A stretch of 64,000 nt of DNA from Apostichopus japonicus. Lineage: Eukaryota; Echinodermata; Holothuroidea; Aspidochirotida; Stichopodidae. The notes under the pieces are model-generated. The model saw only the letters and a list, made by a program, of their open reading frames with translations, was not told where the DNA came from and searched no databases. The stretch spans positions 35,268,898-35,332,897 of the forward strand of contig NC_092577.1 in assembly GCF_037975245.1 (NCBI RefSeq), read 5' to 3'. The position numbers and the translations under genes were made by a program. Shown one piece after another: positions 49,401 through 60,721 of this stretch (position 1 is the first letter of the stretch; every line of letters begins with the position of its first letter).

Positions 49401-52400
49401 AAGGAGTCGTGAAATGTCATGGAAGTTACTATTAAACGCTCCTGTGGGTCTCGAAGGATTCCAACTATTTAAAATACAAAATCTTTGACTTTGAAACAGA
49501 ATCAGTTACTAGGAGTTACTAGGCCACAAATATTGTCAACTCTACAGGGGTGTAAATTTTCGACCTCTTGTTTAGAAGGGAAATACTTTCTACTCGGGCA
49601 TGCAAAGTACTGCTCGAAACTATTAAAACATAGAAGAAAAGAAGACCTATTCCTGATAATTTTTTTCTGGGGGGGGGGGGGAGACAAATATTTGGCCCCT
49701 CTCCAGTAGCTATACGACACTTGGTATTCTACCAACAAAATAATACAGAGATCTCCTTCTATCGCTTCCACCTGCTTGCTTTCATGCTTTGATCATCCAA
49801 GAATTTCAAGACCAACTGTCTGTTTTACTGCGTAGCCAGATGCTTAATACTAACTAACAATCATGAAAGGAATAACAAAAGCACGATACACCAGAGGTTT
49901 AGCCTACAACAGTGGTTCTTTCTTTCTTCGAGGGCCAAATGCGAACAATTGGGTTGGGAGAAGAGCAACACGGAACCAAAAGTCTGCCCAAACAACAATT
50001 TAACATAAAGACACTCAAATCTAAATGATACACAGGTCAATATTATTTTGCCGTATCCTTATCTCATACGAAATAACGAAGGCAAAACTGTACATTGGGA
50101 ACCGTGAGCACCAGAAACCTTCATTTGACACAAAGTGACACAAACGAGTGAATTTATGAAAACAAATTTATCCTTTGTTAACTTAGAAATTTGACAAAAT
50201 AACAACGAGTATTCAAAGTTGTGAACAAACAATTTTAACGACTTGGTGAGTCATCTAAAAGGGAGGGTTTGTGAATAATTGTAATCCAAACACTATTCAT
50301 ATCGAACTACCATGGTAACGACAGAAACAGGGAATATGAGAAAATAAAACTATTGTTTCTGATGGATGAGTATTTGAACCGCACAGGCATGTATGAATTG
50401 AGTTCGTTGTTGTCCCTCTGCAGATGACTAATACAGTCATCCTATAGTGTCACCAGCATGGAAGTCTTACCCTTTAGTCACATGGTCACACACAATAGTC
50501 ACTTTCCGTGGAAACGTATCGGTAACATTTATTGAACGCCAACAAGGACCAAAAGTATCAAAGGAAATCTCAAACGCAAAATGTAAAATTACACGATGAT
50601 ATAATAAAAGTGTACCATTAAAATATAAGGGATTAAGAACATTGGCGTTCCATGTACTTATAATTCTATATGAATCGTTTCAATGGTCACTTGTGTTCAA
50701 CCTCTGAATCCTACTTGGTAAGATTTCACTATCATTCTCAGGCAAATGATTCTTCTTTTCAGCACCTTTTATTTTCAGAACTCCACTCTAATTCAATTTC
50801 CCCTTCACGTTAACTAATCTGTCGTTATTCGGACTGTTTCAGCATTTAAAAATTATTCCTTTCCGTCGATCACAGAATTGGATCAATCAGCGATAAAGAT
50901 CCAAGCTTTCTAAATCCAACATTATTTTGTTTACAGTGAATCCTTTAAGTTTTGTAGCAGGTCAAGTTGCTGAAACGTTGTTTAGCAACAAATGTAAATT
51001 ACAGCTCTTACGCGATGTATATGCTGGAGAGAACGGAATGAGATTCTTGTCAAATGCTCTTCTCCCTTACCTGTCTTCATTCAACTATTGCACTTTCCCA
51101 TCTATACCGACCATATTTACTGGTAATAATATTCAAACCGTAACCGTTTAAAACACAAGAGAATATTGTCTTCATGGCTTACAAACTTGAATGGCACACG
51201 ACGCGGTTAACCCACACGATCACTACGCATGCGCAAATGTGACATGTACCAATTTGAAATTATGCGAGCTTTGACAGGGGCTTTCCTGTGGTTGTAATTG
51301 TTTCAACGAATCTTAATGAGACACAGAGTTATACTTACTTTCCAAGTTAAAGTTGTCAGTCTTTATCAAGACAAGTGTACGTTGAATATTCGGCAACTTA
51401 GGTCTTCTATTTTCTGTTTAATTAGGCCATTCCTGTTTCTGATTGGCTAAGTATGGATAATATATTTCAGTGTCCATTGTCATTTGAAAGGACGTGTAGA
51501 ATTACGTTAAAATAGGTTGATTCATTAACTACAGTGGCAGAGAGGGAGGTAGACATGTCAGGGAATGGCCAGATAGATAGGCAATATGTCACAATAAACA
51601 TAGCCTCGTCATGTGGAGTCATTTTATTTTCAAGAATGTTGATCTTTACATTTAATAAACCAGATCATGCTTTTCAATAACTTCATGACAAGTTGCATAG
51701 TTTGGTGACATTTTTTCCGGTTTGGCGGGCCATAATATGAGGGCTTGGGATCCAGCTGGATGGATTTTCAGTTCTAGCAGATTGATAACTTCTTATGGGG
51801 GAGTGAAATGAGGATAAGAAATAAGTAGTGACGGGAAGGTGTGGGTTCGGGAGGGGTGGGGTGGGAGGATGAGGAAGATGTGAGGGGGGCGGGAGCGATT
51901 GGCGAAATGAGATGAACAAAGGCGAACTCAACTCATCACACTGTACTGTAAAATTATGATGCAAGCGTCATTACTTGAGTCAGTGAGATATCAATGTGAT
52001 GGTAGGTGAGTGTTGTGGGTGGGGGACTTAGGTAACCACGTTTTTAGATATTATTAATTCACCCGCTATGTATTATATAGTGGCCAAAAAACTTTCGCAA
52101 CCAGTGACTTTCGTCGGTGTTTGTGACTAGAACAGTTTTCAAGTTAGTTATAGTAATAACTTATAATGCGATATTATAAAAACTTGAAAAGAAAAGAAAT
52201 ACAACTTATAATAATAACTCTTAATAATTTGAAAGAAATAACCTAAGTAAAGTCACTTTAATGCATTAATGCTTAATTTTTACAGGATCATCGTATTAGT
52301 ATTTCAACTGTCACAAACATTTTGAACCAAAACTAGGGTATAATACAACTTAAAAAGCATCCGTCGTTTTAGAGATATTTGAAGCCTCGATATCAAAGGC

Positions 52401-55400
52401 CTCCCATGAAAAGCATAAAGGGAAGGTTCTGCTTGGTAATCTACAATCGTTATTCATGCACGGTAAACTTTTCCTTTCATCCGTCCGTCGATAAAAGACA
52501 CCTTGATAGGTTGCTTACTTGAAACCTTTGTCAAGTTAATACAAATCCGAGTTTAATCTGATAGCGCGCCTTAACTGCATCCGGGTATTGGCAGTTACTT
52601 GTTGCGAATCAATACTTATGGTTTTCGCTATAGCACAAATAAGCGATTGTTTAGGATGTCCGCGGTTAACCTCACCTGACTGTAACGGGTCCTATCATTT
52701 CCCCCGTGATAACCTGTTATATCCATCTCTACATATTGTGACGTCACACATTACAATAGAATGATTGTACTTGGGAATAAGGACTACAATGGCAAATAGA
52801 TTATTTCATTGTTATTATATCCCCTGTGGCCGTTCATGGTCAAAACTTTTGCACTTATATTATAATTGTCTGTGCCATCCTCAAAGCTTCCTTTCGGATA
52901 GGCTCATCGGTGCGTGCATCTGTCCTTTTTGCAACTGGCTGAAATTTTTAAGTTTTAAATAAAAAAGAAAAGAAAAAAATTCCCCTCTCTCTGTCACTAG
53001 TTTCGGTTTATTGACATAGAGGAATGTTAAAACTGTATGTGATATTAAAGTTACATAAATTAGTGATGGAAAGTGCTTTGATCGAGGGAGGTGAATTGAG
53101 CATGCTTACATTATTAGACTTTCTAGCACATTTTTTGGTACTTGGAAGTTTGAGGGCCAGGAAAGCCCGGGGCGCGGGCGGTATTTCAGATCAACGGGAA
53201 CTTGTTGAAAGGCGTCCAATTGGGAATTTTTGTTCTATACTTTCATGTCCCTCTTGCAAAACACTCGTAATGACAGTATGAGCAATAAGAATATCATGTT
53301 TTCTGTCAGATAAAGGTAAGGAACTGTTCATACTGCCAGCATGAGTGCTTGGAAGCATGATATGGGAGAACAGTATAGAATGGTATTAGCATTAGGGAAT
53401 TGTCCCAACTGGTTTGCACTAGGACGCAGTTAAATTGGAATCAGAAGACGCTAAGAACAGTCTACTTCATCAAAATAGAAGGAATACAAATAAACAAAAC
53501 AAAAATTAATACTAAAAAGTCAATTATAAATAAACCAAATAGAGGAAACAGTCAAAGATGGACGTGGTCTTAAAGGTCTTTCAAGTATTCTTTGAGTGCG
53601 AGTTTGCAAAGGAAATATATGGTTTGGACATCATGTGATGACGTCATCCGATCCTGATTGTTGCTTGTTGTTTCGTTGAGAAAACAACAACAAAAAACAT
53701 CCCGTCAATATTTGTAGTCTGTTCGTCTGTATATTAAGCCGAAATCTCACGCAATATAGCGGATTGCGTTCAAGGTTAATTCAAATTCCTGACTAATTTA
53801 CTGATAAAAGGATTATTTTTATAACAAGAAATTTGTAAGAATAGAACACAATTTTGCGGTTGTAGAAGTCGAGTTCCTTTTCAAAATAGCTTGTTGCTAA
53901 GGTCATGGTCTTGACCAGACACAGTCACCCTCTGTACCGTAAATCAGTCAAAAGGAGTCAAACTGCACCCAGTAACAACCAGTGGGGCAGCGATTAACCT
54001 GGGGTCGGGACCAAGTATTAGTTAGGGCTCCTCTAAAAGCGAGCGAAGCGAATAATTGCGAGACCGCGCTATAGCGCAGTGAGATTTGATTCCCACTTCT
54101 TCTTGATGTAATTGTACTTTTGAATGGTAGGTCCTGGGGGACTCCTAAATCTCATGGGCCCGGGCTTCATCCCTCTCAACCGCCTGGCGTTTCGCAGCCA
54201 GTAACAATTCCTTGGTAAGGGATTCAACTGTGTCACCTATCATGCAAAGATCAAAATCAGATAAGTATAGGCATCGTAATATACAACACGTTCATGGAAG
54301 ATGCTAATTTGGGGGTCGGGGAGAGGGGGGGTAACTACTTATCAGTTAATTGTTCCAGTCTGAATGAGTCGAACGCGGGCAAAGTCCGCTAAGTTATAGG
54401 TGCGCGCTCGTTCACGGCGAACCGTGCACATGCGCACGAGCGGAAATTCAGCACCATGTATTTTTCAGCGTCTTTTTTTTAAGTGTTATGTGACTTCTAC
54501 GTGTTGGATAAGAATAAGATATTAAGGACTCCAATGATGGGGAATGGATGGAGTTGGATGAAGTCTCGGAATGAAAAACGTAGGAAAGTAAGTGGGCCCA
54601 CTTTTCCTATATATTGCAAACTATTACAGCAGTTGATCGATCCATATATCCCATTGCAACATATGGTAGTTTACTATACAGTACTTTTGACGTATCAAGC
54701 GAGGTCAATTGTCTATAGATAAAGCATATGTTACCATCAAACAATCAGTCTTTAAAAAAATATTTTACACGGGAATTCAATCATGTTTGATTACGCTCTT
54801 TAAATAAATGAAACCAAAATATCCTGCGGTAAATCGATTTTACAAGTTATCGACTATTTTGTTCAAGTATTTAAAAGTCAGGATCACAATTTTACGTCTC
54901 ACAAACTTTGGAATAATTTCTTGCTAATCGTTCAAAAAAGTTGATTGAAAATATGATATCAGTGATGTTTTAATAACATAATCTGTGAAACTAATCAATT
55001 ATTCACCTCAAATTGAACAAACCAACCGAGAATCCGCCTAAAAGATCATCTGCGCTATGATTGGACTTTCATCTGTTGTTTTCTTTAGCACAACTGGAGA
55101 CTTGAATCCTATAAATAAATGATATATGAAGCATTTTCACAATTACCATGACATGAAAAAAACATCACTTTACAGTGATCCGTTCCACTCCCTCTTTTTC
55201 GATAATTAGTAAATTTAAGTTTTTCCATTTTAACATACTATAACGAGCCAATGTTAAACATATCTTCCAGTGATTATTAAAAGGTACTTTATCATTTGCT
55301 AGCACTAACAAAGTTTGACCGAGATCTAAAATGCAAATAACTGTAAGTTAAAATAACTGCAAACGCTGGGGAAAGCAAACTCTCACGTTAGTTCAGTATA

Positions 55401-58400
55401 AGCGCAAAGTATTTTGGTTGTGTATAACCATTACAATATGGGTTTGGTTAGTGGAGTTTGTGCAACTTTATTTAGAAAAGCTTGTAAACTTCCTAAAACC
55501 CCATATTTAGCCTAATTCAAGGAGACGTATGAAACACGACAATCATTATTGGTCTAAGTGAGGGAGATCCATTTTATGAACAACTTTCCCGGACAGCTAA
55601 GGAAACAAAAAATCTTCGTTTTTTTTTCTCAAGATTTTATAAATTTCCTTGACATAAAAAGGCTGAGGACTTAATCAAGTCGAAATATGACGTCATCGAG
55701 CCACATGTATACATAAATGTTTCTGAATGTGTTTCTTTATTTGTTACTTTAGCTTAATTGTCTCTAATAGAAATGTGTAGTTTGTGCGAATGTTGAAACT
55801 AAAATATTGAGCCCCTAAATATGAACTAATCTTGACATTGGTTTCAGTGTCAACACTGTTAACATTCTACTATAAAATATGAACAGAACAGAAAGTACAA
55901 AGGTCAGTTCAGATCCTAGTGATCATGGGCCTATGACGTCACACGTTCACGTATACATTTTCGGCCGTATATCGTATATATGACTAAAGGTTGCGAACAG
56001 GGTCATACAAGTTAACATTCTTTTCCCTTTGCAGTCTACCTATTGTGTTATTCATCTTATTGTTTGTACTAAAAAAAACTGACTTGCCAAACTGCAAATA
56101 TTTCACCGTAAAGCTCTCATTCTTTGGAACAAAAGGAAGGGCTTATTCAAGCAGTGTCTGCCCCGTGGTTTATTGTGATATTATAGGCGTTTATAGTTTG
56201 CTGTTCTAACGGTTTGGTTAGTTTATATATAGTTATATGCACATGCAAAAATTGACAAGGTGTCAGCTTAAGGTTTAACCAAACTGAAAGAAATAGACTG
56301 CTATGGTCACGGGACTGGTATACTATAAAGCTGTTAACCAACACAAAACCTTGTGGTTTTTAACCCGTGAATATACATAACGTGATTGATACCTTCATAT
56401 ACATTGTCTACGTGATTATAACGTCATAAAGCATCATCATTCACATGTGAGTGAACACTGTTGTCATAGAAACCGTTTTTTATTTGCAAATATATTACCC
56501 CTTTATATATCTATATAGACTATAAATAGTGTTTGATACTGCCAAGATCCTTTCCTGCTAGTTTATCGCGGGACACATTTCCTCCCATCTATTACGTGTA
56601 TACCTATAGAAATGCAGTGTATAGAGGTAAACAACGACAACCATATTATAGCAGTACACAGGCAAGGAATTACACACCGTTATGTCTTTAAAGAACTTGA
56701 CTTCAGGTATTTTGCATAACTTAAGTTTTTGCCATTGGCAGAAAGTGTTAGCTTTCATATTGACTCTCACATCACCGTGTGTATCCTATCAGTATCCTAT
56801 CCCGACTTGGACAACGTTTCGAAACATAGCAAAACTTGCGCAAACTAGTTATACATACCTACAGGATATACTTGATAATACACCTGGGCCATAAAGGTAT
56901 TCTTCTATACACGCGTGTTCTATAAGAGTGAACGAATGGAGTAATATTGTCATCATTATCATCACAAGTGCATTATATGTTGTTATTTTGTAGCATCTGA
57001 AGAAGATCCTGCTAGGATCGAAACGTCAGGCCAACTTACTTTTACACATTCTCTTACACAGGCTCTCTAGTGGATAAGCAGTTTGCTAACAGTTTTAATT
57101 TATTTTGTTATAATGTTATTATGTTAGCATAACACTGAAGTTACCGTCCAGATAATTTATCAATATATAATATTTTCATATTTGAAAAACTTTACGAATT
57201 ATAAAAAACAACAACTAATGTTTGCGCTTGTTAACATTAAATGCATTGAAGACTCGCCCCAAACCGCGAGCCGCCCTCCGGAAAAGTTTACTTTCCGTTG
57301 CTTGCATGTGAAGTTTTTTCCTTGTCGCTACAAAATGCAGACAATAATGAAACGTGATACCTTGTAATCTTTTATCTGGACCTGAGATGTCCATCGCTGC
57401 TATGTACACTGTGTTGTGGGTATTGACCGTAGCTGCATATATTGACTGTACACTAGTGTCTAATTACCGACGGTAGCTAGCTGTGTGTGTATTGTCTTGG
57501 ATCGATGGTGGTGTCTAACACTTCTGTTACACCTCATTCGAAAATAGGTCAGATTACCGGCATCAGACGTTTCCTTGTGCGCGAGTCTTCACTCCCTTTA
57601 AACTGAATGAACTGAACATGGGTCCAGCACTTAATGGTTTAACGTATAGGCCTATAGCCTACCACTATACCTAAATCGTGTCCTATCCCAATTTTAAAAC
57701 GTTACGAAACACAGAAACCATGCATGAGCTGATAATCCCGGTACTGTATATATAACTAGCTATAATGATTTCAACATCATCAAATCCCCGTAACTATGGA
57801 GACTATGAAACCCAATAACCGCATAAGAGTTGTAATCTTATAAGAATGATGGACCAGTTTCTGGGAAGAATCACCAACAATTCAGTCTACATTTGGATTT
57901 AGAAGACAGATATACATACATATGGCTTCCGTCTTGCTTTGTCATTTTCGGTCACGCATTTGTCCACGAGGGCTTTCTGCTGTTTGTACCTATACAGTAT
58001 ACTTCTACACATACAGCAAGTAACAGTTTTACTTGGGTAAATCTTGTCAATTGAAGTCAAACGTTAATCATGCCAGACAACCCAGTCAAATGACGCTACA
58101 AGGGCAGCCAGTCCTTACTTTTCCTGAAGTATATATCAGAGATATGAAACTAAATAAACTAAATTTATATTTTATTCCATATTTTCTCAGGGTTTTACAC
58201 CCCTCCCCTCAACCCCCTTCTCTCGCTATGCTTTCGTAGACGAAGGATTGAATCTAAGGACTACAGTAAGTCGCAAAGTGATTCTCAAGTTGAGTTGGGT
58301 ATGTCAATTGGAAAGGGCATGCAGGTGAGGGGTACAGGTGCTCGATATAATGTGTATGTTTTCAAAAGTTTCGTCCAAACGTTTCTCTTGGACGAAATCG

Positions 58401-60721
58401 CCGAAAGTCCTGTAGCCCTGTCGTCAAAACGTACGTGAATACGACACCGCTGCCGTCTCCCCACTGGCTGTTGCTAATCGGGTCGCCGGGTACTTACCCG
58501 TGGGGGGGGGGTCGGGAGGAGAGAAGTAGGAAGAGAGTGAAGGAGAGAGAAAGAAGCAGCTAACCATTCTCTGTGTATAGAATTTTGCTAAAACTAGCAG
58601 ATCGGACAATTATTAAAAGCCTTCTGTTCATGTTGAGAGAGCCAGTTGCCTTTTACACTGGATAAGCTCATAACTACTATATGCTATTCTTTAATACTGG
58701 CCTCCCATTTAATAAAAAAAAAAAACAATGTCTCTGTCACTTCTGTGGCTTCCGGGAGGGGAGGGGAGTATGGTGGTTAGTATGGCGCCGAACACTTTAA
58801 GAGCAATGGATTTAACAAGTTGGTCCCACAGTACAGGGGACACTTTCAACACCACTGCACACTGGTCTGAAGACTCCTTACACCCCGCCCCCCAAATCTC
58901 AAGCATTTCTGAACCTCAAAATCTAACCAGGTATTCATTTTGAAAGAAAAACATATAACGTTAAGAGATATATACTATGGTCTAAATATAGTCTATTTGT
59001 ATTATTCAATTCAAGCACCAGTACTTCCCACGTCCTTTACTTCTAATTATGTTTTAAAAAATTCCTTAAATTGTTTCCTTTTATTAACACAGTTTGACAA
59101 GTTCAAATAAAATTAGGTTGGCCTACAGGTATGTCAACATACAATAGTCTAGTACTGTAGTACTATGGTTAACGTTGATTAAAACCGTTGATACTTTCAT
59201 GTAATAAAGGGCTATGCAGGGCTATGAAAGAGGGCATTCATGTGTGATAGTTGTGTTTGGTCTTAACAGGGGAAATTCCAGGGTTTAAATGGGCAGCCAC
59301 ATAACTTACACCACTTTTCTGTTCCCGTCATTACAATTTCAAGTACATCGTGGTAATGACTATAGTTATGAAATGTTTAGTTTTTTCCTGCAAACTTCTC
59401 AGCAATTGTTGGATAAAGAATTTACAGTTTGAATCTCTTATATACTAAAGTATACATGTTAATCAACCGTTATCGAGATATTGCAGGGCCATGCATATGC
59501 TGTATTGTGTCATGTACCGACATATATAGACAGACACACACACACACACACGCAGACGGTTATGCACCTGTATATGGGTAAACTGATACAGACGGGATGT
59601 AGCTATTTCCTTCCTTGGTGACATCCTTTGTATTCACGATGAATGGTGTACTCGGGACTTAAATCAACTTTTTGATACTATTATTAAGTCTGTCGAATAA
59701 TGTCATCGTTTATTGACATATAAAACGATACAGAGTATGTTAGTATATGTTACAACTTTTGTTGCCATAGTTACCAAGGTTGGCGAGTACATTGGAACGG
59801 AAACAGGCCAACTTGACAAAAGATGGTAGTTAAGGATCTCCAAGAGTGTTTTCTCAACAGTATAACAACTTAACATTCTTGCACTGCGCCCCCTAATGAC
59901 CTTCTCTAAGGTCACCCCCCTTTTACCTTTCTAAACTACAATTAAGAAGCCTGACACGCGCGTTTCCTCAGGATTTTCCATCTTTCAAATCTCGTCTGCT
60001 CGCCGGGAATTGATTCTTTACGTAGATTTTCTGAAACAAGACGGAATATTTGCTTTACCTATAGTTTGTTCCATCCAGGAAGGCTTCTTGTTTGCTTCAC
60101 TGTATAGTCACTTTAACAATGATCGTGTTTTTTCAGTAGCCATCCACGACACTTTGAGAGGAAGGAACTCAACTCATTTATCTGAATGCTCGGATATCCG
60201 ATTACCCGACTTAAGGACGTTTGATAGCACATAATTCAATGTTTTCTGTGGGTTAAGGCACGGTTAGATGCACCCCCAACCACCCCACCAGCCCCCCCCC
60301 CCTCCCCAACAGCCACCACCCACAGAATCCCTGCATAGAGCATGCGCATAGTACTGCAGTACCTATCATAATTATATCCATATTATATTTTTCCTTTTCT
60401 CTTTGTCTTTCTCTGTAGAGCGAATTTCGAGCCCAGGATCAATCTTTGATGCGACAATTCATGGAAATTCAAGGCAAAATTAGAAACTTGAAAGTCCAGC
60501 AACAACAACGACAAAAGCAAAACTTGATGATGAGGAAACAAAAGCAACAAGCGAAACAACTTTTATCTGGCGATAATTCTTCTGATCTCCTTGGAAACCA
60601 TCGATTTTCCTGGGAACTTGATTCCTTGTACGAAGAGGATGAATATTATGACTATGACACCGAGGACGATTTAGATGACGATGAGAATTTACCTACTTCG
60701 GGAGCTACTGGATATTCATGA
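42734..60721 (+). CDS. FAM167: FAM167 (DIORA) family protein
   Basis: Two coding exons (42734-43507 and 60419-60721) join in phase 0 across one 16.9-kb GT-AG intron to 358 residues. The junction restores the FAM167 core: TATIAWIRNEL from exon 1 runs into SEFRAQDQSLMRQFMEIQGK and IRNLKVQQ from exon 2, matching the vertebrate pattern of a W(I/L)R(R/N)EL helix, AQDQ-LARQLM and LKVE. The N-terminal 245 residues are Ser-, Asp- and Lys-rich and look disordered; vertebrate FAM167A/B are only about 160-215 residues. After the core comes a Gln/Lys-rich helix, then an acidic tail with YEEDEYYDYDTEDDLDDDEN (about 327-346). An in-frame TAG at 42704-42706 precedes the first ATG; a second ATG at 42770 has a stronger context (AAAATGG) and would give 346 residues. 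The biochemical role of this family is not established here; human FAM167A is linked to autoimmune disease and to NF-kappa-B signalling. Extra non-coding 5' exons cannot be excluded. Confidence 0.85.
44014..44570. repeat. 12-bp satellite with 120-bp higher-order period
   Basis: More than 40 units based on AGTACTAAATGC / AATACTAAATAC. Pairs of 10 units recur: the block starting AATACCAAATGCAGTA at 44184 is repeated at 44304 with few changes. Many units contain the self-complementary word AGTACT. It is open in frames on both strands only because the unit has no stops; no gene is implied. It starts about 500 bp past FAM167 exon 1. Confidence 0.88.
48166..48518. mobile_element. MITE-like element with about 49-bp inverted ends and duplicated right end
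   Basis: The left arm 48166-48214 begins AACTATAGCACGCTATCATA and ends GTAATCGACT. The right arm 48433-48481, read in reverse, begins AATTATAGCACTCTATAGCT and ends GTAATCGACT, so the arms are diverged inverted repeats. The last 37 bp of the right arm are repeated directly at 48482-48518. No target duplication was clear and there is no coding frame. Confidence 0.6.
53258..53405 (-). repeat. Dispersed copy of the WDR35 intron 17 repeat
   Basis: On the minus strand it reads ATACCATTCTATACTGTTCT, CCATATCATGCTTCCAAGCA, then CTGGCAGTATGAACAGTTCC, matching the unit amplified at 10405-11040. A partial second unit precedes it (TCATACTGTCATTACGAGTG). It shows the family exists outside the array. Confidence 0.7.
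56994..57100 (+). repeat. Hammerhead-ribozyme-like repeat, single copy
   Basis: CTGAAGAAGATCCTGCTAGG then ATCGAAACGTC at 56997-57027: hammerhead core with GATCC/GGATC helix II, and the palindromic ACGT where helix III would form, as in minimal Penelope-element hammerheads thought to act as dimers. It is followed by the tail shared with 20.9 kb (CAGGCCAACTTACTTTTACA, GGCTCTCTAGTGGATAAGCA). It is in the sense direction of FAM167. Helix I is weaker (GCAT against AGGC). Confidence 0.55.
57247..57592 (-). mobile_element. Inverted-repeat element family A, copy 3 (most complete)
   Basis: Starts TGAAGACTCGC (57247-57257) and ends GCGAGTCTTCA (57582-57592), a perfect 11-bp inverted terminal repeat. 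The inside is the reverse complement of copies 1 and 2. At 346 bp without coding capacity it is a MITE-type DNA transposon relic; the superfamily is not clear because I could not read a target duplication. Confidence 0.82.
60419..60721 (+). CDS. FAM167: FAM167 coding exon 2 (stop codon)
   Basis: 100 codons and TGA. The acceptor is a strong CT tract ending TTTCTCTGTAG. It starts with SEFRAQDQSLMRQFMEIQ, continues with a QQQQRQKQN-like basic/Gln segment and closes with an acidic tail. Confidence 0.87.
   Translation, partial: SEFRAQDQSLMRQFMEIQGKIRNLKVQQQQRQKQNLMMRKQKQQAKQLLSGDNSSDLLGNHRFSWELDSLYEEDEYYDYDTEDDLDDDENLPTSGATGYS

Larger units (their letters stand above)
43508..60418 (+). other. FAM167 intron (16.9 kb)
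   Basis: One large intron with GT and AG ends. It contains the 12-bp satellite (44014), a MITE-like element (48166), a dispersed copy of the WDR35 intron 17 repeat (53258), a hammerhead-like motif (56997), a family A element (57247), a TA run at about 46412-46444, and G-runs at 48642-48657, about 49671-49681 and about 58502-58510. No additional exon was supported, though alternative exons cannot be excluded. Confidence 0.75.

Noticed and set aside
49907-49990. ACAGTGGTTCTTTCTTTCTTC, similar to a hAT left end
   Set aside because: Only one end is visible and no duplication, so it was not called.
58709-58943. Overlapping frames on both strands, GC-richer, ending near a possible donor (CCAG|GTATTC)
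   Set aside because: I considered an alternative FAM167 exon or a retroelement fragment, but there is no convincing acceptor and no recognised family on either strand.
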